DNA of 64,000 nt from Pseudomonas frederiksbergensis (GCF_900105495.1 NZ_FNTF01000002.1:4518501-4582500), one strand, 5' to 3'. Positions 37,431 to 46,110 are shown, counted from the first letter of the stretch. The notes: a model not told the origin generated them from the letters alone. Program-made: numbers and translations.

Positions 37431-37628
37431 GATTATTGCTATTCCGCTGCAGGTGGCTTGTGCCGGGCGTTCAGCTATTCAAACATTGGAAGAGTTGGTT
37501 GGCGAGTGCTGAATTTTTTTCAGCATCGAGTGACATTCGCGTTATTGCTCAGGGTCAGCGTGGAGAACAAGCTGAGTCATCGGTTCTTCGAGGATCGACC
37601 CAATAAAAACAATCAGAGGTACTCTTCC

Positions 37629-38378
37629 ATGCTTCTTCAAGGCAAAGTCGCGATCATCACCGGTGCAGCTTCCGCACGTGGTATCGGCCGCGCTACAGCG
37701 ACCACCTTCGCGCAACAAGGCGCACGTGTGGTGATCCTCGATCTGGACGAATCCGCCGCACGGGATGCCGCCGCCTCCCTGGGTGAAGGTCATCTCGGCC
37801 TCGCCGCCAACGTCGCAGACGAATCCCAAGTGCAGCAGGCTGTCGCGAAAATCATCGAGCACTTCGGTCGCATCGACATCCTCGTCAATAACGCCGGCAT
37901 CACCCAACCCCTCAAGACTCTGGACATTCGCCCTTCGGATTACGACAAGGTGTTGGACGTCAGCCTGCGCGGAACCTTGCTCATGTCCCAGGCGGTGATT
38001 CCGCTCATGCGCCAGCAGTCCGGCGGCAGCATCGTGTGCATGTCGTCGGTTTCCGCTCAACGCGGCGGCGGCATTTTCGGTGGCCCTCATTACAGCGCCG
38101 CCAAGGCCGGTGTGCTGGGCCTGGCCAAGGCCATGGCTCGGGAACTGGGGCCGGACAAGGTGCGCGTCAACTCCATCGCCCCCGGCCTGATTCACACCGA
38201 CATCACCGGCGGCCTGATGCAGGATGAACGCCGCCACGCGATCATCGACGGCATCCCGCTGGGTCGTCTCGGCGAAGCACAGGATGTGGCCAATGCGGCG
38301 CTATTCCTGGCCAGCGACCTATCCTCATACCTGACCGGCATCACTCTGGATGTGAACGGCGGCATGCTGATTCACTGA
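37629..38378 (+). CDS. SDR family oxidoreductase (transketolase operon)
   Basis: 249 aa from the ATG at 37629 (AGAGGT nearby); the open frame to 37458 is upstream promoter. Cofactor motif TGAASARGIG near residue 10, NNAGI near 88, serine in VCMSSVSAQRG and the YSAAKAGV Tyr-Lys pair near 154. Probably NAD-dependent (acidic residue after beta-2, LDLDESA). First gene of an operon with an MFS transporter and a two-subunit transketolase, so a polyol, sugar or sugar-acid substrate is plausible. Confidence 0.92.
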   Translation: MLLQGKVAIITGAASARGIGRATATTFAQQGARVVILDLDESAARDAAASLGEGHLGLAANVADESQVQQAVAKIIEHFGRIDILVNNAGITQPLKTLDIRPSDYDKVLDVSLRGTLLMSQAVIPLMRQQSGGSIVCMSSVSAQRGGGIFGGPHYSAAKAGVLGLAKAMARELGPDKVRVNSIAPGLIHTDITGGLMQDERRHAIIDGIPLGRLGEAQDVANAALFLASDLSSYLTGITLDVNGGMLIH

Positions 38379-38478
38379 GTACACCTGGGCGGGCCTGCAA
38401 GGCCCGTGCGGTTCTGGATCGATGACACAGCCAGCCTTGATTGCCTGGCGGTCAATAAAAACAAGAGATCAGACCATC

Positions 38479-39777
38479 ATGACTACCCTGTCGCTCGAAG
38501 CGGTTTCGACCGTGCGCTCCAACGCCTACCGTAAAACCGCGTGGCGCCTGATGCCGTTCCTGATGCTGTGCTACCTGTGTGCCTATCTCGATCGCGTTAA
38601 CGTCGGCTTTGCCAAACTGCAAATGATGAACGACCTGGCGCTCAGCGAAACGGTCTACGGGCTGGGCGCGGGCATGTTCTTCATCGGCTACTTTCTCTGC
38701 GAAGTCCCCAGCAACATCATCCTGCATAAGGTCGGGGCGCGAGTCTGGATCGCGCGCATCATGATCACCTGGGGCATCGTCTCCGCCCTGTTCGCCTTCG
38801 TCGAAACCGCGTGGCAATTCTATGTGTTGCGCTTTCTGCTCGGGATTGCCGAAGCCGGCCTGGCACCGGGTCTGCTGTTGTACCTGACCTATTGGTTCCC
38901 GTCTTACCGTCGTGCCCGCATGACTGTACTGTGGTTCATCGCGATTCCGTTGTCGGGGATGGTGGGCGGCCCGATCTCTGGTTGGATCATGACTCACTTC
39001 GCCGGTGTACACGGCTGGGCCGGGTGGCAGTGGATGTTCGTGCTGGAGGCTGTGCCCACCGTTGTGGTTGGACTGCTGGTGTTGAGCTATCTCAAGGATG
39101 GCGTGCATCAAGCCAGCTGGCTCAACGACGACGAAAAAGCGTTGATCACCCGCGAGCTGGCCGAGGATGACCAGAAGAAAGTAACGCATGCCTCTATTGG
39201 CGAATTCATCCGCGACCGTCGACTCTGGTTACTGGCCGCCATCTACTTCTGTGTCGTGATGGGTCAGTACGCAATCACCTTTTGGCTACCTACCTTGGTG
39301 CGCAACGCAGGGGTGTCCGACCCGATGAAAATCGGCCTGCTGACCAGCCTGCCCTACCTCTGTGCGATTGCCGCCATGCTGTATGCCGGACGCAGTGGCG
39401 ACAAACACCGCGAGCGCCGCTGGCACCTGATTGTTCCGATGATTGCCGGGGCCATCGGCCTGAGCCTCGCGGCCATGATGGGGGGCAATGTGATGCTCTC
39501 CATCCTGAGTCTTTGCCTGGCCGCTTCAGGAATCCTGTCCGCGACGTCGATGTTCTGGATGCTGCCCACCACGCTGCTCGGTGGGGTATCCGCTGCCGCC
39601 GGCATTGCGGCGGTCAACAGCTTCGCCAACCTCGCCGGCTTCTGCTCGCCCTACCTGATTGGCTGGATAACCACACTGACCGGTTCCAGCGCTATCGGCA
39701 TGTATCTGATCACTGGCGTACTGCTCGCCGGAGCCACCCTGGTGCTGCGCATTCCCGCCGCCTTGGTCAATCGTTGA
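38479..39777 (+). CDS. MFS transporter, ACS (anion:cation symporter) family
   Basis: 432 aa from the ATG at 38479; 12 hydrophobic segments. The segments CAYLDRVNVGFAKLQM near residue 38, FFIGYFLCEVPSNIILHKVG and GIAEAGLAPGLLLYLTYWFP are the ACS/PhtH-like signature, transporters of organic anions such as sugar acids, tartrate or phthalate. Second gene of the operon. Confidence 0.9.
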   Translation: MTTLSLEAVSTVRSNAYRKTAWRLMPFLMLCYLCAYLDRVNVGFAKLQMMNDLALSETVYGLGAGMFFIGYFLCEVPSNIILHKVGARVWIARIMITWGIVSALFAFVETAWQFYVLRFLLGIAEAGLAPGLLLYLTYWFPSYRRARMTVLWFIAIPLSGMVGGPISGWIMTHFAGVHGWAGWQWMFVLEAVPTVVVGLLVLSYLKDGVHQASWLNDDEKALITRELAEDDQKKVTHASIGEFIRDRRLWLLAAIYFCVVMGQYAITFWLPTLVRNAGVSDPMKIGLLTSLPYLCAIAAMLYAGRSGDKHRERRWHLIVPMIAGAIGLSLAAMMGGNVMLSILSLCLAASGILSATSMFWMLPTTLLGGVSAAAGIAAVNSFANLAGFCSPYLIGWITTLTGSSAIGMYLITGVLLAGATLVLRIPAALVNR

Positions 39778-39794
39778 TTTACGGAGTTTTCACC

Positions 39795-40643
39795 ATGACG
39801 ACTAATCCTTCATACGTTTCATCCAAGACCCTAGTGGAGCGCGCTCATAACATTCGCCACCACGCGCTGCGAATGGGGAAAGTTCAGGGACAAGGCTACG
39901 TCGGCCAGGCCCTCGGTGCCGCCGACCTGTTGGCAGTAACCTACTTCCATGCCCTGAGCTATCGGCCCGAAGATCCTGAATGGGAAGAGCGCGATCGCTT
40001 TTACCTGTCGATCGGTCACTACGCCATTGCGTTGTACGCGGCCTTGATCGAAGCCGAAATCATCCCGCTCGACGAGCTGGAAACCTACGGTGCGGACGAC
40101 AGCCGCCTGCCGATGTCGGGCATGGCCGCCTACACGCCGGGCATGGAAATCACCGGTGGTTCACTGGGTCAGGGTCTTGGCATCGCGGTCGGTGCCTGCC
40201 TGGGCCTCAAGCGCAAAAGGTCGCCCTCCTTCGTCTACAACTTGCTGTCGGACGGCGAACTGAATGAAGGCTCAACCTGGGAAGCCGTGATGTCGGCGTC
40301 ACACTGGAAGCTCGACAACCTGATCGCCATCGTCGACGTCAACAACCAGCAAGCCGACGGTTACTCCAGTGAAATCCTGTCCTTTGAACCCATCGTCGAT
40401 CGCTGGCAAGCGTTCGGCTGGTTCACCCAGCGCATTGACGGCAATGATCTGGAGGCGCTGGTCAGCGCGTTCGATGCCGCCCGCAATCATCCTGGCACTC
40501 AGCCTCGGGTGATCATCTGCGACACCAAAATGGGCAAAGGCGTGCCCTTCCTCGAAACCCGGGAGAAGACCCACTTCATCCGCGTGGAAGAACACGAATG
40601 GGATCTGGCACTGAACAATCTTGAAGAAGGAAAAAACCAATGA
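39795..40643 (+). CDS. transketolase, N-terminal (ThDP-binding) subunit
   Basis: 282 aa from the ATG at 39795 (GGAG upstream); an open frame upstream overlaps the MFS gene in another frame. It contains the N-terminal transketolase half: HHALRMGKVQGQGYVGQALGAAD, HGY-type DRFYLSIGHYAIALYAAL, TGGSLGQGLGIAVGACLG and the ThDP motif SDGELNEGSTWEAVMSASH...IVDVNNQQ. Split transketolases act as N/C pairs; the partner starts at 40640 with a 4-bp overlap. Confidence 0.93.
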   Translation: MTTNPSYVSSKTLVERAHNIRHHALRMGKVQGQGYVGQALGAADLLAVTYFHALSYRPEDPEWEERDRFYLSIGHYAIALYAALIEAEIIPLDELETYGADDSRLPMSGMAAYTPGMEITGGSLGQGLGIAVGACLGLKRKRSPSFVYNLLSDGELNEGSTWEAVMSASHWKLDNLIAIVDVNNQQADGYSSEILSFEPIVDRWQAFGWFTQRIDGNDLEALVSAFDAARNHPGTQPRVIICDTKMGKGVPFLETREKTHFIRVEEHEWDLALNNLEEGKNQ

Positions 40644-41662
40644 GCAACGCCGCCAACACTCCGACTTCGGTTGCCGAACCGACCAAGAAACGCCTGACCA
40701 CATCAGCGATGATCGCTTCGATTGCCTCGGAAGGCCAAGCCACGAAATCCGCGCCTTTCGGTCATGCGCTCGCGGCGCTGGCAGAACAGCGTTCAGACAT
40801 CGTCGGCCTGTCCGCCGACCTGTCCAAATACACCGACCTGCATATCTTCGCCAAAGCACATCCCGACCGTTTCTATCAAATGGGCATGGCCGAACAGTTG
40901 CTGATGAGTGCGGCCGCGGGTATGGCCCGCGAAGGCTTCGTGCCTTTCGCCACCACCTACGCGGTGTTCGCTTCGCGCCGCGCCTATGACTTCATCTGCA
41001 TGGCGATTGCCGAAGAAAACCTCAACGTCAAAATCGTTTGTGGGTTGCCCGGCCTTACTACCGGTTACGGCCCAAGCCACCAGGCCACCGATGACCTGGC
41101 AATCTTCCGCGCCATGCCTAATCTGATGATCGTCGACCCGTGCGATGCCCTGGAAATTGAACAAGCCGTGCCCGCCATCGCCGCGCATCAGGGGCCGGTG
41201 TACATGCGCTTGCTGCGCGGCAATGTACCGCTGGTGCTGGACGAGTACGGCTATAAATTTGAGATCGGCAAGGCCAAGACCCTGCGCACCGGTAACGATG
41301 TGCTGATCATCTCCACCGGTCTGATGACCATGCGTGCACTGGAAGCAGCCAAAGAACTGCAAGCGGACGGCGTCGATGTCGCCGTATTGCACGTACCGAC
41401 GATCAAACCACTGGATGAACAAACCATTCTTGCCGAGGCTAGGAAGTCAGGTCGACTGGTGGTCACCGCAGAAAACAGTTCGATAATTGGCGGTCTCGGT
41501 GAGGCCGTTGCCGGAGTGCTGCTGCGCAACGGAGTGACGCCAACCTTCAGGCAGATCGCCTTGCCCGATGCGTTCCTCGATGCCGGGGCGCTGCCGACGC
41601 TGCATGATCGTTACGGCATTTCAACTCAAGCCGTTTGTGCGCAAATCAAAGCCTGGCTTTAA
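40640..41662 (+). CDS. transketolase, C-terminal subunit
   Basis: 340 aa, longer at its N-terminus than many split C-halves, with a 40-residue leader before the pyrimidine-binding domain (SADLSKYTDLHIFAKAHPDRFYQMGMAEQLLM near residue 56, ATTYAVFASRRAYDFI) and a C-terminal domain (VAVLHVPTIKPLDEQTI, VVTAENSSIIGGLGEAV). Together with the preceding subunit it transfers two-carbon ketol units or acts in a related lyase reaction on a special sugar. ATGA overlap shows translational coupling. Confidence 0.93.
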   Translation: MSNAANTPTSVAEPTKKRLTTSAMIASIASEGQATKSAPFGHALAALAEQRSDIVGLSADLSKYTDLHIFAKAHPDRFYQMGMAEQLLMSAAAGMAREGFVPFATTYAVFASRRAYDFICMAIAEENLNVKIVCGLPGLTTGYGPSHQATDDLAIFRAMPNLMIVDPCDALEIEQAVPAIAAHQGPVYMRLLRGNVPLVLDEYGYKFEIGKAKTLRTGNDVLIISTGLMTMRALEAAKELQADGVDVAVLHVPTIKPLDEQTILAEARKSGRLVVTAENSSIIGGLGEAVAGVLLRNGVTPTFRQIALPDAFLDAGALPTLHDRYGISTQAVCAQIKAWL

Positions 41663-41973
41663 CGGGCGAGTACAAGGCACCTGGAAGCGGGTGCCATTCA
41701 ACCTATAGGGCTCAGCAAAACAGCGCATAGGAAGAGCGATGGATAACGGTAGATGAAGAGCTTCTGCGCCTGTGTCTTTACTGACTGGAGGTAATCGCAA
41801 ACAGATTTTTGCAAAAATAGGCATCTTCTCTTGGGATGACAGTCTGTCGAACTACATCCGCTCCCTGAAGCTGGGGAAAATGATGAAGTACGAATATGTG
41901 CCTGAGTTCCAGAGCACGCTCTATGCGCCAAAACCGCTTGCCACCCTGGTTGGCGAGCGCTGAAACCTGTTGC
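41663..41973. other. 311-bp stretch without a confident gene
   Basis: The gap after the transketolase operon holds a short plus-strand frame (41772-41963, listed separately) and little else. It ends in the terminator at 41974-42012. Confidence 0.5.
41772..41963 (+). CDS. possible short protein or gene remnant
   Basis: A 63-aa frame from a GTG. It reads like a natural protein end (KIGIFSWDDSLSNYIRSLKL, MMKYEYVPEFQSTLYAPKPL) and a plus-strand terminator begins 10 bases after its stop. No good ribosome site precedes the GTG, so it may be the 3' remnant of a lost gene. I recognise no family. Confidence 0.25.
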   Translation: MSLLTGGNRKQIFAKIGIFSWDDSLSNYIRSLKLGKMMKYEYVPEFQSTLYAPKPLATLVGER

Positions 41974-42012
41974 GCCTGTCAGGCCCCGGAAGCCTGACGG
42001 GCTGTTTTTTTC
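41974..42012 (+). terminator. plus-strand terminator inside the 3' end of a MerR gene
   Basis: GCCTGTCAGGC-N7-GCCTGACGGGC forms an 11-bp stem (one G-T pair) followed by TG and eight T residues. It serves plus-strand transcripts from the transketolase side and overlaps the last codons of the convergent MerR gene. Confidence 0.85.
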
Positions 42013-42458
42013 CTGGAAGACGCTGCATCACGGCGGCCTGAAGTGCCTGCCACCCCCTCATCGCGCAGACGATGCAACAGCAATTGCGCATTGTCTGCAC
42101 ACGCCATGCCCTCGGGCTTACCCTCGATGCCTTTGATGACCAGCAGAAGTTGCGCTTTGTTCTGGGCCAACCGCTGCTGCAGGACTTCGATTTCCTCAAC
42201 CTTTTGCTTGAGGCCACTGAGCAACTCTTCGTGCTGCCAGCCACTCGCATTCATCGGCATCAATTGCCGAATTTCTTCCAATGAAAAGCCCGCCGCCTGC
42301 GCGCCGGTGATGATCTCCAGAACCCACTGGATGTCAGGCGCATAATCCCGATAACCATTGGCTTTACGCTCGACCGACTTGATCAGGCCGCTCGCTTCGT
42401 AGAAGCGAATGCGTGAAGGCGCCAACCCGCTGATTTTCGCCAGTTCGCCTATTCTCAT
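41979..42458 (-). CDS. MerR family transcriptional regulator
   Basis: 159 aa from the ATG at 42458 (GAGGTGG upstream; longer frame to 42566 is promoter). N-terminal MerR winged helix MRIGELAKISGLAPSRIRFYEASGLI, wing GYRDY, a coiled coil of about residues 80-115 (KQKVEEIEVLQQRLAQNKAQL) and a basic tail KKTARQASGA. It lacks the paired cysteines of metal sensors. It is divergent from an alpha/beta hydrolase whose promoter has the MerR-type 19-bp spacer. Confidence 0.9.
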   Translation of the reverse strand: MRIGELAKISGLAPSRIRFYEASGLIKSVERKANGYRDYAPDIQWVLEIITGAQAAGFSLEEIRQLMPMNASGWQHEELLSGLKQKVEEIEVLQQRLAQNKAQLLLVIKGIEGKPEGMACADNAQLLLHRLRDEGVAGTSGRRDAASSRKKTARQASGA

Positions 42459-42478
42459 ATTCCACCTCAAGAAGTCTA

Positions 42479-42509
42479 TTGACCTTAAAGTTGACTTTAA
42501 ACCTAAAGT
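42479..42509 (+). promoter_or_regulatory. MerR-type promoter with 19-bp spacer
   Basis: -35 TTGACC (42479-42484), a 19-bp spacer, then -10 TAAAGT (42504-42509). The spacer contains the palindrome TTAAAGT-TG-ACTTTAA at 42485-42500. An overlong spacer with a dyad in it is the classic target of MerR activators. It faces the alpha/beta hydrolase gene about 185 bp downstream. Confidence 0.82.
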
Positions 42510-42693
42510 CTTCGGGTGGCCAAGCGGCTCGAGTGCCACGTGTTGCTCAGCCGTCATGGAAATCATGGGGCAGACAGATCCAGAAACACGCGCCCTCTGA
42601 ACCGCCTATTGGATGAGCTGCACTTTGTTCATTCAGGGCCTTGATCGAAACACGATTCGGTTTAGGCCTTCACTTCATTCAGGAGATGCGAAC

Positions 42694-43524
42694 ATGGGGT
42701 ATGTCACTACGCGAGACGGTGTTGAGATCTTTTACAAAGACTGGGGGCCGCACGATGCCCAGGTAATCTTTTTCCATCATGGATGGCCACTGAGCGCGGA
42801 CGATTGGGACGCGCAAATGCTCTTTTTCCTGGCCAACGGTTACCGGGTTGTTGCACACGACCGACGTGGTCACGGGCGCTCCAGTCAGGTGTGGGACGGA
42901 CACGACATGGATCACTATGCTGACGACGTCGCGGCCGTGGTTGATCACCTCGGCGTACAAGGAGCAGTCCATGTCGGCCACTCCACCGGCGGGGGTGAAG
43001 TCGTTCATTACATCGCGCGACACGGCGAAGACCGAGTGTCGAAGGCCGCCATCATCAGTGCCGTCCCACCGCTGATGGTCCAGACCCCGAGTAATTCTGG
43101 CGGCCTGCCTAAGTCAGTTTTCGACGACTTGCAGGCACAACTGAAGGCCAACCGCGCACAGTTCTACCACGACGTTCCAGCGGGACCTTTTTACGGCTAC
43201 AACCGGCCAGGTGCAAAATCCTCTGAGGGCATCATCCGGAACTGGTGGCGGCAAGGCATGATGGGCTGTGCAAAGGCACACTATGACGGGATCGTGGCTT
43301 TTTCTCAGACCGACTTCACCGATGATTTGAAGAGCATCAAGATCCCCGTTCTGGTGATGCATGGTGATGATGACCAGATCGTGCCTTATGAAAATTCCGG
43401 GGTTCTGTCAGCCAAACTTCTGCAAAACAGTACGCTGAAAATTTACCCTGGCTTCCCGCATGGAATGCCTACAACCAACGCCGATACGATTAACGCCGAT
43501 CTGCTCGCTTTCATTCGGAGCTAA
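42694..43524 (+). CDS. alpha/beta hydrolase, non-heme chloroperoxidase-like
   Basis: 276 aa from the ATG at 42694 with AGGAG upstream. Motifs: FFHHGWPLSADDWD near residue 28, DRRGHGRSS near 61, nucleophile GHSTGGGEV near 100, acid in VMHGDDDQIVPYEN and His in PGFPHGMPTTNAD. This is the pattern of cofactor-free haloperoxidases/arylesterases. Physiological role unclear; the MerR-type promoter suggests induction by a stress compound. A terminator follows. Confidence 0.9.
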   Translation: MGYVTTRDGVEIFYKDWGPHDAQVIFFHHGWPLSADDWDAQMLFFLANGYRVVAHDRRGHGRSSQVWDGHDMDHYADDVAAVVDHLGVQGAVHVGHSTGGGEVVHYIARHGEDRVSKAAIISAVPPLMVQTPSNSGGLPKSVFDDLQAQLKANRAQFYHDVPAGPFYGYNRPGAKSSEGIIRNWWRQGMMGCAKAHYDGIVAFSQTDFTDDLKSIKIPVLVMHGDDDQIVPYENSGVLSAKLLQNSTLKIYPGFPHGMPTTNADTINADLLAFIRS

Positions 43525-43531
43525 ACAATGG

Positions 43532-43560
43532 AGGGCGGGGAAAAACCCGCCCTTACCCTT
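43532..43560 (+). terminator. rho-independent terminator after the hydrolase gene
   Basis: AGGGCGGG-gaaaaa-CCCGCCCT hairpin followed by TACCCTTTTC; begins seven bases after the stop codon. Confidence 0.85.
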
Positions 43561-43711
43561 TTCAAGGCCACTAGATCGACAGCGATTAAGCAATCGCTAC
43601 AAACTTTCCATTACTGATATTTTTCAAGAACTGCATCCAGTTTGTCCTCCAATGGGTAGTACAGGTAGTAGCCAACGCTGCTGAACTGATCACCTTTCTG
43701 GAGAGACTTGT

Positions 43712-44254
43712 ATGAACGCTAAACGATTTCTGGGCATTGTCAGTACTACGCTTGCTGCCTCCTGCTTGTTAGTCACATTGCCAGCTGCCTACGCCCAGTC
43801 AGATCTGCCCGACAGCATCAAGGTTCCTGACGGTCATAAGGTCGCGCTGGAAACCGTGGGCGTAGGCGAAATCACGTATGAGTGTCGCTCCAAAACAAAC
43901 GCCACCGGCCAGACTGAATGGGCTTTCGTCGGGCCCAAAGCAGTACTAAATGATCGCAGCGGCAAACAGGTCGGCACCTACTTCGGACCGCCTGCCACCT
44001 GGCAAGCTAATGACGGGTCTAAAATTACCGGGACCCAACTGGCGGTTGCACCCTCAGGTACTGGCGACCTCCCTTATCAGTTGGTCAAGGCCACCCCTGC
44101 GGAAGGCAATGGCGCGATGAGCGGTGTCAGTTTTATCCAGCGGGTGGCCGTAAAAGGCGGCGTTGCGCCCACGACTGAATGCTCCACCGCTGACAAAGGC
44201 AAACGTGAGGTAGTGAAATATCAGGCTGACTATATTTTTTGGGCAGCCAATTAA
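43712..44254 (+). CDS. exported DUF3455 protein
   Basis: 180 aa with a Sec signal peptide (cleavage after about residue 28, PAAYAQ). The rest matches DUF3455: IKVPDGHKVALETVGVGEITYECR, WAFVGPKAVLNDRSGKQVGTYFGPPATW and the C-terminal TTECSTADKGKREVVKYQADYIFW. Two cysteines may form a disulfide. Function unknown. It lies directly upstream of an ECF sigma/anti-sigma pair, as such proteins often do, and is a likely target of that sigma factor. Confidence 0.88.
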   Translation: MNAKRFLGIVSTTLAASCLLVTLPAAYAQSDLPDSIKVPDGHKVALETVGVGEITYECRSKTNATGQTEWAFVGPKAVLNDRSGKQVGTYFGPPATWQANDGSKITGTQLAVAPSGTGDLPYQLVKATPAEGNGAMSGVSFIQRVAVKGGVAPTTECSTADKGKREVVKYQADYIFWAAN

Positions 44255-44306
44255 GCCAACTACCTGGAACAGGTTGTTAGCGCACAAAGTCGTCTACTCT
44301 GCTCCG

Positions 44307-44927
44307 ATGGAACTCCAGCCCAATGGCTGGGAAATTTCTACCAGCTGGCGGCTGAAAACTTTGTCCCTACCTGAGCCCTGTTTTGACTATGAAGCCTGTC
44401 TGGCTGCTTGCTCCCGGGGCGAGCAGCAGGCACTGCGAGACTTGTATGAGCAGGAAAGTGCTCGACTTTTGGGGGTTGCCAAGCGAATCGCTCGCAATAA
44501 CTCCTTGGCGGAAGACATTGTGCACGATGCCTTCATCAAAATATGGACCCGTGCCGCCAGTTTTGATCCGGCACGAGGCTCTGCCCGTGGCTGGATCTTC
44601 AGCGTGACGCGACATCTGGCGCTCAATTTCATGCGAGATAACGCCAGAGAGGTACAAGTCAGCGAGCAAAGTGAAATGGCACTGCAAGCTTTGTCATCCA
44701 TGGAGACATCGTCAGAGAGTGTGGAGGCCTTCGATTTTCGAACCCGTTCAGGACGTATTTATTTATGTCTTGAACAACTGGAGCCGGTACGTCGCAACTG
44801 CATCCTTCATGCATATGTAGACGGCTATTCGCATTCTGAAATATCGCAGAAACTGGACGCACCGCTGGGGACCGTCAAAGCCTGGATCAAACGCAGTCTG
44901 GTTGTATTGCGGGAGTGCATGGGATGA
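44307..44927 (+). CDS. ECF RNA polymerase sigma factor (SigK/RskA-type)
   Basis: 206 aa from the ATG at 44307; a TTG at 44274 is an alternative. Region 2 (DFDYEACLAACSRGEQQALRDLYEQ, LAEDIVHDAFIKIW, ARGWIFSVTRHLALNFMRD) and region 4 (CILHAYVDGYSHSEISQKLDAPLGTVKAWIKRSLVVLRE) are complete. The next gene, overlapping by 4 bp, encodes its anti-sigma factor. Likely controls its own operon and the upstream DUF3455 gene. Confidence 0.92.
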   Translation: MELQPNGWEISTSWRLKTLSLPEPCFDYEACLAACSRGEQQALRDLYEQESARLLGVAKRIARNNSLAEDIVHDAFIKIWTRAASFDPARGSARGWIFSVTRHLALNFMRDNAREVQVSEQSEMALQALSSMETSSESVEAFDFRTRSGRIYLCLEQLEPVRRNCILHAYVDGYSHSEISQKLDAPLGTVKAWIKRSLVVLRECMG

Positions 44928-45649
44928 CCATAAGCCCAGAGGATGACCATCCCGAGAACATTGACGAACTGGCGAGTGAGTATGTATTAGGCACGTTGCC
45001 GGCTGAGCAGCGCATCGAGATACAAAAGCGTCTCGCTCATGAATTCGATTTGCGATCTGCTGTAGATGCGTGGGAACAGCGCTTGCTTACGTTGACCGAA
45101 TTGGCTGAACCGCAGAATCCTACCCCGCTGCTCTGGAGGCGAATCGAGCGTAGCTTGAATAACCGGCGAGCATCAGGAGTGGCAGCCGCCGCGAAGCCAA
45201 CTTCATGGTGGAACCTTCTTCCCCTATGGCGTGGGCTCGCGGGATCAGGTCTTGTCGCGACGCTCTTGCTCGGATCAGTACTACTGACACGAACAGCTCC
45301 GGTAAATCCGACCACCTACCTGGTCGTTCTGGTGGCTCCACAAAGCCAGGCGCCCGGCTGGGTCATTCAGGCGAGCAACCCAAGAGAAATCCAACTGATA
45401 CCCTTGGTGGTAGCGCAAGTCCCAACCGATAAAGCACTTGAGTTCTGGACCAAAGCGGACGGCTGGCAAGGACCGGTATCTCTTGGATTGGTCAAACCAG
45501 GGCAAACGCTTTCAGTCCCTCTGGATAAATTACCCCCGCTGGAACCCAACCAGCTCTTCGAATTGACCCTGGAAAATCCAAATGGATCGCAGACCGGCAA
45601 ACCCACGGGTCCGGTGCAGTTCATTGGCCGGGCCATTAAAGTGATCTGA
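44924..45649 (+). CDS. RskA-type anti-sigma factor
   Basis: 241 aa. The N-terminal cytoplasmic domain (DELASEYVLGTLPAEQRIEIQKRL) binds the sigma factor, then one membrane span (WRGLAGSGLVATLLLGSVLL, about residues 102-121) and a periplasmic RskA domain with the typical SLGLVKPGQTLSVPLDKLPPL. Start is the ATG overlapping the sigma stop (ATGA). It would hold the sigma factor at the membrane until a signal triggers release. Confidence 0.9.
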   Translation: MTISPEDDHPENIDELASEYVLGTLPAEQRIEIQKRLAHEFDLRSAVDAWEQRLLTLTELAEPQNPTPLLWRRIERSLNNRRASGVAAAAKPTSWWNLLPLWRGLAGSGLVATLLLGSVLLTRTAPVNPTTYLVVLVAPQSQAPGWVIQASNPREIQLIPLVVAQVPTDKALEFWTKADGWQGPVSLGLVKPGQTLSVPLDKLPPLEPNQLFELTLENPNGSQTGKPTGPVQFIGRAIKVI

Positions 45650-45781
45650 CCATGAGCGCCTTGAAGGAAAAGGCCGCATAGGCGGCATTCCCCTTCCCTC
45701 ACCTCTCTACCTGAGTTCCCAATGAAGTCCTCTCTTTCCCCTAAACGGCCGTAGATGATCCCTTTGTCCGTCGTCCCTTGC

Positions 45782-45833
45782 ATAGGTATAGGGGGTATAC
45801 CTATCATGTGCGCAACATAGGTAGGGGGTATCC
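45782..45833. promoter_or_regulatory. candidate RcnR/DmeR G-tract operators
   Basis: Two copies of an ATAGGT-(AT)-AGGGGGTAT element: 45782-45804 (with TATACCTAT at its 3' end) and 45817-45833. RcnR- and DmeR-type repressors bind short G-tracts flanked by AT-rich inverted repeats. The second copy abuts the ribosome site of the repressor gene. Assignment is inferred. Confidence 0.7.
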
Positions 45834-45834
45834 A

Positions 45835-46110
45835 ATGGGCCATATCGCTGCAAACAAAGACGATCTTCTCAAGCGTGTTAAACGCATCGCCGGACAAATA
45901 CAGGCCGTTGAACGGGCACTGGAGTCGGACCTCGATTGCGCAAAGACACTGCACCTTGTTGCTGCCACTCGCGGAGCCATCAACGGCTTGATGGAGGAAA
46001 TCATCGAGGATCACGCGCGTGAGCATGTTGCGAACCCTGGACTCAGTGAAGAGGAGCGCAATACGGGCGTCGAAGAGCTTCTTGAAGCCATTCGCCGTTA
46101 CTCCAAGTGA
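45835..46110 (+). CDS. dmeR: Ni/Co-responsive repressor of the CsoR/RcnR family
   Basis: 91 aa from the ATG at 45835. The residues at positions His3, Cys35, His60 and His64 are exactly the RcnR metal-ligand pattern (FrmR formaldehyde sensors lack the last histidine), and the core TRGAINGLMEEIIEDHAREH is the family signature. It should derepress in Ni(II)/Co(II). Its partner is the DmeF-type exporter that follows; G-tract operators precede it. The name follows the DmeRF systems of rhizobia. Confidence 0.9.
   Translation: MGHIAANKDDLLKRVKRIAGQIQAVERALESDLDCAKTLHLVAATRGAINGLMEEIIEDHAREHVANPGLSEEERNTGVEELLEAIRRYSK

Noticed and set aside
39282..39794. Upstream extension of the transketolase N-subunit frame
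   Set aside because: Reads through the MFS gene in another frame; the ATG at 39795 has GGAG and fits the family start.
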